Origin: Pontederia crassipes
Lineage: Eukaryota > Streptophyta > Magnoliopsida > Commelinales > Pontederiaceae
DNA: 64,000 bases
Direction: 5' to 3'
Assembly (NCBI GenBank): GCA_030549335.1
Contig: CM060196.1
Location: 72,004,139-72,068,138 of the forward strand
Part shown: piece after piece, positions 11,936 to 24,540 of the stretch
Layout: each line of letters starts with the position of its first letter
Numbering within the stretch: the stretch's first letter is position 1
Program-made: the position numbers and the translations under genes
The notes under the pieces: generated by a model
What the model was told of the DNA's origin: nothing
Database searches by the model: none
Seen by the model: only the letters and a program-made list of their open reading frames with translations

Positions 11936-13997
11936 CTTTATGCAAAAAAAAAAAAAGCTCATAGGACTGACCACGACCCGATCGGTCATCTGGTAACACC
12001 CCATCCTCCTGTTTGTCTTTATTTTCCCATTATCATCACAACATCCGAAAACATTTGAATAAGAATTGAAATTACCATCATCTCGGCCATTTTACATATC
12101 TTTTCTTACCTTAGACTAGGACAGAGAGGAGACAACCATATTTTTTCTCTAGCTTATTCTCTTCTTTTTATTATTAACTTATTTATTGTGTATCTTTTTA
12201 GGAAAAAAATAGTTTTCATTTTATGAGGATAACCAGCATATTCAGATTAATTAAATAATTACTAATTAGTAAATCATTTTATTATAAGTTTGATAGTTCT
12301 TCTATTATTAACTAAAGTTAATGAATTAAAATGGGACGAGAACGATTTCAACTAAAAATCTCACGAAAATTACACTGTCATAATGTGGTGGTACTATGTT
12401 GATATTTGAAATCGTATGCCTCACAAGTCATTGGAAGGAGCATCGTCTTTCAATAAATTAATAGAGTTCTAGAGTACATCATGAATTCATATCCGACTCC
12501 TCGAGCCAATATATCAAAAAACTTTTAGTGTTTTTATTTCTTTAGAAAAAAAATAAATCATATAAAATTGCTTACATTGCCATGATCTCAGTGGCAACAA
12601 TAAATTAATCGTCAGTCACATGCAAGGAACTCAGATAGATGAACCTGGACAAGACACTAGAGTTTTAGCTTGATTAAACGCATACATACACCACATTTTA
12701 AAAATACACAGATAGAATTGTCTCGAAATGATAGCATATATGTTGAAAAGGAATATATAGAATAACATATATTCAAAGTGAGGTTTGACATAATTATATT
12801 TAGTGAGCTATATGATTCCCTCCATATGCCATTAACTTTTGTCCAACTTGATGAATTAAAACTAATGTCAATCTGAAATAGATTAATATTTTTACACAAT
12901 TGTCACCTTAACATAAACCCTTAGGCATGATCAATCATTTAAGAAACTAATAACGAGTTTACCAAATAATGAATCGGTTGTTTCAACTTTTAACTAACAG
13001 ATTTAATACATTATGACAAAATAAGCCACTTGAGAACTATAAAATTGCATATATAAAATGTATACGCTAGTTTAGATTATTAATTATCTGCATTTGGGGG
13101 CATTTTTTATTAATGATAAAATTACGTCTAATTGTATATTACCGATAAAAAATAAAGCAATCTCATTACATAAAACAATTGATTCCAAATATGTCATCTC
13201 GTAGTATGACGTTTCATCATCCACGCCACCAAACATTGGTATCTCGATGTGCATGCTTATATATATAGTTATGTTCTTCTAGTAATCCGTCGCTAGATTC
13301 CTCAATATTCTTTTTTAAATTTAATATGTTATTGCATATTATCCAACAATGCAATTTACATGAAAGTTGGATCTACAAATTGAAAGTTCAACAATCTAAT
13401 TTATTTGTCATCCACAAGTAATTGAGAATTTGAATAACTGTTATACCTCGAAGTCAATGTTCAACTTTAGAACTTTAGCGAGTAGTTAAATACTTGGGTA
13501 TCAGAACGCATGCGCTAGGTCAACCCAACTTTACTATAATATAAAACCTTATTATCTAAAAATTAAGTATTAATCATTAATTGGTCAACTGTTTATCGCA
13601 TTTTCTTGGTTAAGCCATATTGTTCTATAATTAGAAGACTTATTATCTCAAAATTAATTATTAATAATTAATTGATTCAACTACTTATCGTGTCGAACCC
13701 AACCCAGAGAAATCGATCACATACGGACAAGAAGCATATCAAATTTGACTTTGTTCTAATGGCAGAATTTTATTCGATATAATGGAATTATAGAGATTAT
13801 GACAACACACTCCCGTAATAAACAATAAAAAAAGTCGGGTTAAACTTCTAAAGTCGATATAACTTACCAATTTACGTTTCTAAGATTAAAAAAAAGGATT
13901 AAGTCGTGTTAAACTCCCTCAAGTGGGATAAAATCCGACTTAAATTCCTTCTAAATTGGTAGGTGTTGCCGCTATGCACCTTGAAGTTGCAGCCTCG
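11936..13997. other. AT-rich intergenic region
   Basis: No supported gene. An 80-codon minus frame (12657-12899) has no known motif. A short imperfect tandem duplication of about 105 bp lies near 13545-13695, sharing 'cttattatct(a/c)aaaattaa', 'aattg(g/a)t' and 'acttatcg'. The remainder is AT-rich and shows no terminal repeats that I could pair. Confidence 0.4.
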
Positions 13998-15545
13998 AAA
14001 CCTGCGAGCAACATGCTTCCATTTGTTACTTTATTGTAATCATATTAAATTTATTTAAAACATTATAATAATTTAATTTCAATGAATTGTATTTATTATT
14101 TTCTGGCTTGGACCATAATATTTAAATAGCCAACAACAAGTTTTTCCATTTGTTATTTTTTACTATTATTTCGTAATCATACTAAATTTATTTACAATAT
14201 TATGACAAATTAAAATTAAGATAGAGAAAAATGAATACAATATATAATTTATTATAAGTGATTCCAATTAATTTTTGTTATTTTATTTCTTGGAACACAA
14301 TATTTAAATAAAAATTAAATCATATGATGGAAATAAGGTATAGTAGTTATGGTAATATGACACAATATTTTTATTTTTATATAAATTTATTAATTTCATT
14401 ATATGAATTTATGAAACTTCAAATGAATTTACATATATTTTTTAATATTGAAAATATAAAATAGATTGCATTTGAAATTGTTGCAATTCTATATTATGAA
14501 TTTATATTCACTAATTATTCATATTATTTAATTTTTATGTATTTATTAATATAATTTATGTAATTTAGAAAATAATTATTATTAAATTGATATTGTATCT
14601 AAACTCTACGTCTTCATTTGATATGAGAATACAACAAGAACAATGACCTAATTCTCATCATTTCATCCAAACATTCTTTTTCCACATTGTGGACTCCACA
14701 TGTAATGATGATGAAAATTGATGATTTCAAGTTCTTGGGGGTCTGGGAACTAATGTTCTCGGTGAGATTAAAATATGAGAACATAGCGTGATTCAAAAAA
14801 ATATTCTAGAACGTTTGGTTTGCATCCAAACAACGTCTATGTATTGATATGAGTTCACCTCTCCTAAAACGAATTTAGATAGAAACTCGAACTTGACAAT
14901 CTTAGTTTTGAGTACCAATTTTTTTTCCTTTTCAGTGACGTACATAGCATTGGCTACATGTCGAAATCTTAAGCCATTATCTGGCTCCTAACTAATTTGA
15001 TGTTGTCTTATGTCCTATGTCTGGTTATGACAAATGAGTCTTTTAGAGAAAATATTTTACATTCATAAGAAATCGAATGATAACCTAGGGGTGTTCACGG
15101 GTCGGGTCCCCTGATTTTTGGGGTTGCGACCCGAACCGACCCGGGCTGGACCGGGTCGGTTCGGGTCGGGTGGTCGGGTTACCCCAAACAACATTTATGT
15201 ATTGATATGAGTTCACCTCTCCTAAAACGAATTTAGATAGAAACTCGAACTTGACAATCTTAGTTTTGAGTACCAATTTTTTTTCCTTTTCAGTGACGTA
15301 CATAGCATTGGCTACATGTCGAAATCTTAAGCCATTATCTGTCTCCTAACTAATTTGATGTTGTATTATGTCCTACGTCTGGTTATGACAAATGAGTCTT
15401 CTAGAGAAAATATTTTACATTCATAAGAAATCGAATGATAACCTTAGTTGAGTGACAAGAAATTGCTTATCATTCCACCCAACCCTCATTATTGGCCGCA
15501 ATCATTAAGTTCCAAATTGTGTTTTCTTCCTTACTAGAAACCTGC
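13998..15545. repeat. Tandem repeat unit 1, with a partial re-duplication
   Basis: First copy of a repeat whose second copy runs from about 15546 to 30560 once insertions are set aside. Landmarks shared with copy 2 include 'catatgatg(g)aaataaggtat', 'gagaacatagcgtg/gagaacaaagtgtg' and 'gagttcacc'. Within unit 1 the last 255 bp are present twice almost identically, at about 14829-15085 and 15187-15445, separated by a GC-rich hairpin segment. No coding domain; the origin of the unit is unknown. Confidence 0.7.
15086..15186. repeat. GC-rich hairpin segment between duplicated blocks
   Basis: About 100 bp of GC-rich DNA separates the two near-identical 255-bp blocks. It holds a perfect 18-bp inverted repeat, 15127-15144 against 15151-15168, with a 6-base loop GCTGGA. 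It opens 'aggggtgttcacgggtcggg', a phrase resembling ends of non-autonomous hAT elements, but I could not define both ends or a target duplication. Confidence 0.6.
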
Positions 15546-15850
15546 CATCAACAAGTTTTTCTTCCATTTGTTATTTTATTGTAATCATATTTATTTAAAA
15601 TATTAGAGTTATTTCCATGAACCTCTACTAAACTATCGTGATTTTTCGCATCTAACCCCAAACTACAGACTTATTTTTTGTATCCCTAAACTTTCATATT
15701 TTTTTCACTTTAGTCTAGTGTTGTAAGACTCGGCCCGGTCGGTAAGACCGGTCGGATCGGCGTCCGGGCACTAAAATGGCTCATGGGTCCTTCAAAACTC
15801 GGCTATGGAGTTGACCTGCATTGACCCGGTCAAAATACGGGTTCAATCGG

Positions 15851-18767
15851 TGATAGTGAAATTTGGGTGTTGAGTGATAACTTGCTAATTTTTAAGTCAA
15901 AAGTCAATTTTTTCAATTTTTGTTTCAACTCCTTAACTCACTCTCTACTGCAGTGCACAGGTCAATTGTAGTAACCCTAAATATCGTATCCACAGTGATT
16001 TGAAGTTCTAGACTAGCTAAAAATAATTTAGACTAATCCTATTTAAATTGGCAAAAACAGATTTTTAAAGGAATGAAAACATATTTTTCTATGAAATGCA
16101 GAATGATAACTTCTTTTGGGGTTTTGGGAATTTATCAAAACTGAATTATAAATGCTAATCTATAGACTAAAAATGTTTAACTATCAATGAGGAAGGTTCT
16201 CCTAAGAGTTGGGGTTCATCTAAATTAATTATGGATGGATTGGATCAAGTTATCATTAGAAATTTAATTCTGATTTAACCGTTAATATAGCTGCTCTCAC
16301 AGCTCAATTGGTCTTTAACTAAGCAATATATTATCATATAATTGTTAGTTAGGTTGAATCAGAAGAGGATCCTCACTGAAAATCAAGTTATCATTGGGCT
16401 CAAAAGAAAGTTCAATGCTGATTTTTTTACAATTCAAGAAAATCTGCAGTGATAACTTGATGGATGCAACCACAAATTAATAAATTCACTTCAATTAGCT
16501 AAACAAGAATGAAATCTATCCAATATTAGTGTTTATGCTCCTTGGTTCATCTCTGAATTTCAAGGGGATTGGAATTCAACCTCTCGGCGGCAAATTAAGA
16601 ATGAAATCCACACAAACAATAATTAATTAGAATTAAAAGGCATCAAATCTTTAATGAGAAATTCAGTGATTATCCAATGCTTCTTGGGTCATCTCTGACT
16701 CTCAAGAATGGCCTTAAAACTACCTCTCAGTAGTGGATTAAAATGAGGCTTAACAATGGAAATCAGAATTTAATTAAAATAAGAAAATAGAAATCAGCAT
16801 TTCAGGAAAATCAGCAATGTAGATTGATGGAATTAAAGCTTGCCAAATGCCTCTTGACCCATCTCTGGACTGCAAGAGATTCCTAGAGTATACCTCTCAG
16901 TGATTTGAATGAAATATGGATTAACAATTGGCAAGTCAGATTCCAAACAAAATCAGAAAATATATTTCAGAATTAAAACTCAGAAATCAGATTTTGGAAA
17001 AGACAGATTTCAATCCTGAATTTTCAAACATCTTGATTCATTTATGAATAAGATCAGGGCAAATATTAGCCTCTCAGCTATTCAATTAATCCAATCATTG
17101 ATGACAATCATATCCAAAAGCCCAGGAAATCAAATTCTGAAATTCAGAAATTTCAGATTCAAAATCAAACTTAAAGTAATGTTGAGAATAGATTTAAATC
17201 ATGGAATGCCCAAATATTCATAACTCATTTCTGAACAATATTAAGATGAAGACCAACCTTTCAATTGCTCAATTAATCAAGTCCAGAATGACAAGTAGAT
17301 TCAAATAGTTCAGAAATCAGATAACCAGAAAAACCAGAAATCAGAATTTCAGAAATCAGAATTTTCAATCAATTTGGAATTCAAAACTTGACATTGTTTC
17401 CTAATTCATTTCTAAACACAATGACAAGAAGCGAGCTGAATTCTGAAAATCAAAAATGATTTCAGTGCAGGAAATTAATTCAATCCATATCCATCCATAC
17501 TTAACCTAGATTACTACCCTATCATAGGAGAAATGGAGTTTAGCTCCTCATATTTACAATACTTGACATCAAATGGAATGAGAAACAGATACAAATCATT
17601 GATGCTTGAAGACTCTCGTCCAGCAGCAGCCTTCAGCAGCAACTCCTCCCTTCCTTGCTCCAAATCCTTGCTCAAACCCTCAATGTCCAGCCCCCTTTCC
17701 TCTTCCAAAAATTTCACTTTTTATATGACTCCTCTTCACCCTTGGATCAGCATCAGATTTTTCTTTATCCTTTGATTTGAGCCACATGTCCAGTCCTGGA
17801 AGAATCTGCCTCTGCAGCACCTTTTTGTGCAGGAAAAAGTAGATGGTCCCCCTACTTTTTTCCACTTTTTGGCCACCTTTCTCCCTGCTACAAATCTCCA
17901 AACAGCAAGCATCAAAGCCCTTGAATGGTGTTTTGACAAATAAAGATTAAGATGATGATAGTTGCTAGCTCAGATATCAAATGGTATTATGTGTTGTGTA
18001 GGAATAAAAACTTGTATCAAAATTAATGAATTAAGGGGCCCGGAATGATAACTTGTCACAAATCATGGAAATTATCCAAATGTAAGTGATTCAAAGCATT
18101 AGAAGCATCAAATGGACTAGAGTAATAAGTGAGTGCGTTCAGAAATCAAATATGAATGAGATTTTTGAGAAGTGATAACTTGTGTGCCCAAAAACGATAA
18201 CTTATATGACTTAAAAATGATAACTTGTGATAACTTGAGTTGTGATTATCCAAGTGTGATGAAATTTTACCAGCAATGAGTTAGAATAATAACAAGATGA
18301 TTGCTTAAGGTCCCTGTGCAGAATTAATGATTTTGCATGTCGAAATGACAGAATTGCGTTTTAACGATAACTTGGGACTTGAAAAATGATAACTTGTTCA
18401 AATGGACTTAAAACTTTGCACAAGTTGAGATGTGACTATCCAAATATGATTTATACATGATAATGATGGATTTAGAGTAAGAAAACCATTGAAAATCAGT
18501 TCATTCAAAATAATGATAACTTGACATATAATAATGATAACTTGTCCTCAAAATGATAACTTGGCATAGAATTTAAATATTAATGAATTTTGGCATTTCA
18601 GAACTTCTATGCACATGAAATTAAGTATGAAATGAGGAATATCAACTAATTATCACAATGTATGCATTCCAAGTATAATTGGCCCAAAAATAGGCAAAAG
18701 TGGGACTCGATATATATAAATTGCATCTAAAATGGGTTAGAAACATATAGTGATCAGCAAGTGATCA
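15851..18767 (-). repeat. Athila element LTR, left copy
   Basis: A long LTR (about 2.9 kb) matching 24541-27211 closely. Its inner edge at 18767 meets a purine-rich tract (minus strand AAGCTTGGGGGAGTT, 18768-18782), the expected polypurine tract for second-strand priming, which makes this the 3' LTR of the minus-strand element. It has an unusual density of the word GATAACTTG/CGATAACTT. Small frames at 17514-17939 are not genes. Confidence 0.85.
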
Positions 18768-20319
18768 AACTCCCCCAAGCTTAGCCTTTTGCTTGTCCTC
18801 ATGTAAAATCATTCAGAAATTAAGGACAAATTTGAATTAAAAGTTCACAAATGAAGCAAAGATTAGCTGAATTGAATCCAATGAGTTTCCCACTTTGCCA
18901 ACACTTCATTCTTTCCAAAAACTCAATTTCTAGCTAGGGAATCACAGAGGCTAAAGCAAATTTAAGCCATGGAAGAAGTACTAGCAATAACATGTTTGAA
19001 TTATAGGAATTGTCAACTTTACAAAGGGGTTGAACTACAAATCTCTTCATGAACAGATTTTCAATTGATTAAACAGGTTTAACACCTGACTTTTATTCAT
19101 GAAATGCATATAAACATGTTCAGCACCTGATTTTTATTCATGCTTTTTTTAGGAGAGATTCCTTTGAAAGTTTTGCTCTCCTAATTTTTTTCTTTTTGCA
19201 TTGAAGAGAGATTCCTTTGGAAGTTTTGCTCTCTTCCTTTTTTCTATGCATGCATGCAACTTTTTACTTTTCCTTTTTCTCATTTTTCTATCCTGTTCAT
19301 AAAGCGAGCAATAGTTCAAACTCAAGTATAATTTAGATCCATTTATCCAAAAAGTCATGTTTTCCTATTTAGCATGGTAGCAAGAGCCTTGACTCCCTTT
19401 TAAACATCTGATATTACTAATTCAATCCATAAGTATCAGCTAATGTGACCCACAAAAAAGAAAAATTTTCAGCTGAAAATTTCATTTAAATGCATCTGAA
19501 TTCATAATGCCAATTAAAGCAAGAAGGCTAATGGTCAAGTTGGCCACTTGGTATTGGAGTGCACCCACTGTCAAAATGAAGTATTCTATCCATTTCAGAG
19601 TTAAAATGAATTCAGAATTGAGTTGGGTCCAAAAAATGATAACCGAGTGATAACTAGTGATAACTTTTGAAAACCTATGATAACCTGGTATGAGTTATGA
19701 TATGAACATTAAAATCAATTGAAAACATGGTGTAAAGGTTAGAAAAGCACCAGGTTAATTTCCTCTCTCAAGCTTATTCTTAACACTGTCCCTAGTGTTG
19801 AAAATAAAAGGCAAGGGAGACAGGTGGGTGGGAGTGAAATGCATGGAATTGGGCACTTGAATCCTCTTGGCATTTCATCCAGAAGCTTTGGGTGATCCAA
19901 TCTTCATTAGTTGCAACTAATCCTACAGAGAAACAAAGGATATCAGTTGGTATGGCAGATTTGCAACTAATCAGATTTTTGAGTGCAGAATTCAGCAATG
20001 CATTGGGAATTTCTGAAATTCACTGAAATTAGGCTATAATAGATTGGGATAACTGAAATGAATGTTAATTCAGATGATGATATGATCAATGTAGCATAAT
20101 GAGAAAGATATTATCAGTTATCTTCCTGAAAGATATAATATGATCAAAATAAAAAATAAGGGGGTATGGGTACTCCCTGAATTTGAGACTTGTGAATTGA
20201 ACCTATTCTTCACCACTTATTCCTGCAAAAACAGAAAGATTATGTTGATAATGGCTTGGGTTACCTCCCAAGAAGTGTCTTTTTTAATGTCTTTGACTAG
20301 ACATTGTTACAATGAGAAA
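18768..20319 (-). other. Athila region between integrase and 3' LTR
   Basis: About 1.55 kb lies between the integrase end and the polypurine tract. Some Athila elements carry an extra envelope-like frame here, but I see no frame longer than about 70 codons and no signal-peptide or membrane pattern that I would trust. The GATAAC-type motif continues sparsely (near 19635-19685). Confidence 0.5.
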
Positions 20320-21300
20320 TCAACTAGGTGATAGTGGCAAATCAGTTAGAATCAACTCCTCCTTTTCAGAATCCTTGGCTGTGGGATTGTAAAGCTTCAA
20401 CCTCTGTCCATTCACCTTGAATACATCATCCTTGTCATTCAGAAGGTCCACAGTACCAAATGGATATACTTTGTGAATTTTGAATGGTTCATTCCACCTT
20501 GACTTCAACTTTCCTGAAAAAATCTTTAATCTTGAGTTGAAGAGTAATACAAGGTCTCCAACCTTGAAATCCCTTTTCAGAATCCTTCCATCATGCCATC
20601 TTTTAGTCATTTCCTTGTAGAATTCTGAATTGTGGTAGGCATTTAGCCTAATTTCATCAAGTTCATCAATTTGCAAGAGCCTCTTTTGCCCACATGCATG
20701 CATATCATAATTGAATGCTTTGACTGCCCAATATGCCTTATGCTTCAACTCAATTGGCAAATGGCAAGTTTTTTCATAAATAAGCTTGTAGGGAGAAGTA
20801 CCAATTGGAGTCTTGTATGCTGTCCTATATGCCCAAAGAGCTTCATTCAACTTCAAACTCCAATCTTTTCTTGTCAATGAAACTATTTTCTCCAATATGG
20901 CCTTTACCTCCCTATTTGATACTTCTGCTTGGCCATTTGTTTGAGGGTGATATGAAGTGGAAACTTTGTGCCTCACTACATACTTAATTAGGAGGTTCTC
21001 AAAATACCTTTCAATAAAGTGGCTACCCCCATCACTTATGACCACTCTAGGAATTTCAAACCTTGGAAAGATAACTTTCTTGAACAACTTGATTACTGCC
21101 CTGGAATCAGCTGCAATGGTGGGAATGGCCTCAATCCATTTGGACACATAATCCACAGCTAGAAGAATAAACTTGTAACCACATGAACTAGGGAAAGGCC
21201 CCATGTAGTCAATGCCTCATACATCAAATATTTCCACTTCTAAAATTCCTTGTTGTGGCATTTCATTCCTTCTTGAGATGGAACTAGCTCTTTGGCATTG
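20320..21300 (-). mobile_element. Athila integrase part
   Basis: The minus strand encodes the integrase core: DYVSKWIEA, then VISDGGSHF, then SYHPQTNGQAEVSNRE, spanning the DDE-type catalytic domain, followed by a C-terminal region with KVGDLVLLFNSRLKIFSGKLKS (GPY/F-like region of Ty3 integrases). A zinc-finger-like stretch lies just upstream on the minus strand (about 21205-21310). Fossil Pol part; not a host gene. Confidence 0.85.
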
Positions 21301-21311
21301 ATCACAGCCCT

Positions 21312-23088
21312 TCACAAAGATATGTGCATCCTTGAATAAACTTGGCCAATAAAATCCAGATTGAAGGACTTTGGCAGCAGTCTTGGTGTGGCTCCATGGC
21401 CTCCATAAGGGGATGAATGGTATGCCTCCAAGATTTCCTGAAATTCAGATTGGGGTACACATCTTCTATATATGCCATCAGGAGATTTTCTGAATAAAAA
21501 GGGGTCATCCCAATAATAATCTTTCAAGTCATGAAAGAATTTCTTTCTTTGCTGATATGTGTAGTCAGAAGGGATAATTCCACATGCAAGATAATTGACC
21601 AAGTCAACATACCAGGAAACTTGATTAATTGCCACAGCCATCAAACTATCATCAGGAAATGCATCATTGATAGGAAGTGTATATGATTCCTGTACTCCTT
21701 CCATTCTTGATAAATGGTCAGCTACAAGATTTTCACTACCCCTTTTGTCTTTGATTTCAACATCAAATTCTTGAAGTAATAAGATCCACCTTATTAGTCT
21801 TGGCTTAGATTCCTTCTTGTTGATCAAGTGACTCACAGCTTGGTGGTCTGTGAATACAATAACTTTGGATCCCACCAAGTAGGGCATGAATTTGTCAAAT
21901 GCATACACCACAGCAAGAAGTTCTTTCTCAGTAGTTGCATAATTAATTTGGACTTCATCTAGAGTCTTGCTTGCATAGCATATGACATGGTGCCTTCTGT
22001 CCTTGGTCTGTCCCAAGATTGCCCCTACAGTCTGGTCTGAAGCATCACACACGATTTCAAAAGGAAGGGTCCAATCAGGTGGCTGCACAATAGGAGCTGA
22101 GGTGAGGGCTTCTTTCAACTTCTTAAATGCCTTCATACACTCATCATAAAAAAGAAATTCAACATCCTTGGCCAGCAACTTGGTGAGGGGCCTTGTTATC
22201 ATGGAGAGATATTTAATAAACCTCCTGTAGAAGCCTAATTGCCTTGACACTTGTGGGTGGTGGTAGCCTCTCAATCACCTCAATTTTTGCCTTGTCCATT
22301 TCAATGCCTTTGCTTGAGACCACATGTCCTAAGACAACCCCTTCTTGAACCATAAAATGGCACTTCTCCCAATTAAGGATCAAGTTGAATTCCCTACATC
22401 TTTGTAGCACCTTGGTCAAATTTTCTAGGCAAGCATCAAATGAGTCTCCATATACTGAAAAGTCATCCATGAAAACTTTCATAATTTCTTTAATAAAGTC
22501 TGAAAAGATAGACATCATACACCTTTGAAAGGTGGCAGGAGCATTGCATAAGCCAAAGAACATTCTCCTATAGGCAAAAGTCCCATATGGACAAGTGAAT
22601 GTAGTCTTGTGTTGATCTTGAGGGTGAATTGAAATTTGCAAGAAACCTGAGTACCCATCAAGATAACAGAAATGTGAATGCCTAGTCAACCTCTCCAACA
22701 TCTGATCAATGAATGGCAAAGGAAAATGGTCCTTTCTTGTGGCCTTGTTTAACTTTCTGAAGTCAATGCACATCCTCCAACCTGTAATGGTCCTTGTGGA
22801 TATCAATTCATCTGAATCTGACTTCACCACTGTGATTCCTCCCTTCTTTGGCACAACCTGCATTGGACTAACCCACTCACTATCTGAAATGGAGTATATG
22901 ATTCTTGCATTCAGCAACTTCAATACTTCTTTCTTTACCACTTCCTTCATAGTTGGGTTGAATCTCCTTTGACATTCAATGGAGGGCTTGTAGCTGTCCT
23001 CCATAGGGATCATATGCATGCAAATGGAGGGATTAATACCCTTAATGTCTTCAATTGAGTAACCTATCATCTCCCTATACAGTTTCAA
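21312..23088 (-). mobile_element. Athila reverse transcriptase and RNase H part
   Basis: Reverse transcriptase wording is clear on the minus strand in the right half: RMCIDFRKLNKAT, HFPLPFIDQMLERL, YLDGYSGF, FGLCNAPATFQRCM, then VFMDDFSVYG, the FMDD version of the catalytic YxDD box. RNase H follows to the left with [30 protein letters not shown] and [11 protein letters not shown], then [10 protein letters not shown]. This is the Ty3 order. Fossil; not a host gene. Confidence 0.88.
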
Positions 23089-23115
23089 CCTCTTCAGCAG
23101 CTCTTCAACTTGGTC

Positions 23116-24255
23116 CTAGGGTAAATTAGCATTAATGATAACAGGAAAAGTTGAATTCTCTCCCAAGAATTCATACTTCAGATTGCTAGGAAGAGACTTG
23201 AGTTCCAACTTGGAATTGGCTTGAGCTGGATTGTCTTGGCATTCAGCAATGATAACATGTTGTACCTCACCCTGAATTGTTGGATTTTCTACTGATTTTG
23301 AAGATTTCAGCACTGATTTGTATGCCATAGCCTCTGGATCTTCCAATTCCTTCAAATGGTCAAACATTAGACATCTTTGCAATGGATCTTCAATAGGAAT
23401 TATAGCTGAAACTTGCTCCACCACTTTATCCAATTGCCCATCTTCAAAATCATTTTCTAGAAAACTTGGCCTACTAATAACTTGTGCCAAATTGAATTCA
23501 ATCTTCTCCTCTCCAATTTGGAAGGTCATTATCCCTTCCTTAACATTAATTACAGCCTCTGCAGTGGCTAGAAAGGGCCTCCCAAGGAGAATGGGAGTGT
23601 TCACATCTTCATTCATATCCAATACAACAAAATCAATTGGAATATAGAATTTACCAACTTTGAGGGGTATGTTCTCAATAATCCCAGGTGGATATTTGAT
23701 AGATCTGTCTGCCAGCTGAAGGAACATATTTGTTGGCTTCAAATCTCCAACTTCAAGTTTCCTGCACAATGATAAGGGTATGACACTCACAGAAGCTCCC
23801 AAGTCACACATGGCTCTTTGAATTTTCCTATTGCCTATCTCACATGGAATTGAGAAGCTTCCTAGATCCTTGAGCTTAGGAGGCAACTTGTTTTGAATAA
23901 TTGCAGAAGCCTCTTCAGTCAATGCTATAGTCTCATGCTCCAACACTCTTCTCTTCTTGGTTAGAATTTCTTTGAGGAACTTTGCATATGATGGCATCTC
24001 CTGGATGGCTTCAACAAAAGGAACATTTATGTATAGCTTCTTCAGGATTTCCAAAAATTTTCCATATTGCTGGTCTTGTCTTGTCTTGATTAGCCTTTGA
24101 GGGAAGGGTACTTTGTCAAAAACCCTTGTATTTGCTTCAATTTGAGGACTTGAATTTCTGATCTCCTCACTTGGCTGTTCACTTAGCTTTTCAGCAACTC
24201 TTGAGTCTGAATTGACTTGATTATCATCAACTTTCTTCATTGGTTCCTCCACCAT
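23116..24255 (-). mobile_element. Athila protease part and Gag-Pol linker
   Basis: The minus strand encodes a retropepsin-like region: CDLGASVSVIPLSL (the D-[LST]-G-A catalytic motif in its plant Athila form), then LADRSIKYPPGIIENIPLKV and a flap-to-end stretch including ILLGRPFLATA. The N-terminal part, with PFPQRL and a leucine-rich linker, is typical of the Gag-to-protease junction in this lineage. Gag proper is not recognisable. Fossil. Confidence 0.85.
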
Positions 24256-24540
24256 CTTTCACTCCTGAGCTGGATGGCCTTGGATGGCTCCTTTGGATTC
24301 ATCTCTGGCTGTTCAGGAAAGAATAAAGGAGGTCTAACTGAGGTGCTAGGTTGTTGAGCAACTTGGTTCTCAATGATATCAAGTCTAGAATTCATTTTTA
24401 GAATTGTCTCTTCCTGATTGCTTTGCTTCTTCAGAATTTATTGCAGCATCTCTTCTATTTTTGAAAATTGAGAAGGTTGAGTTGGTGGTGGTTGCTCAAA
24501 AGGAGGTCTTTGCACTTGAACACCTTGGGACTGATTTGGA

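Noticed and set aside
17514-17939. Overlapping frames of 67-80 codons
   Set aside because: They lie in the Athila LTR; neither strand gives a known protein, and the right LTR copy does not support coding.
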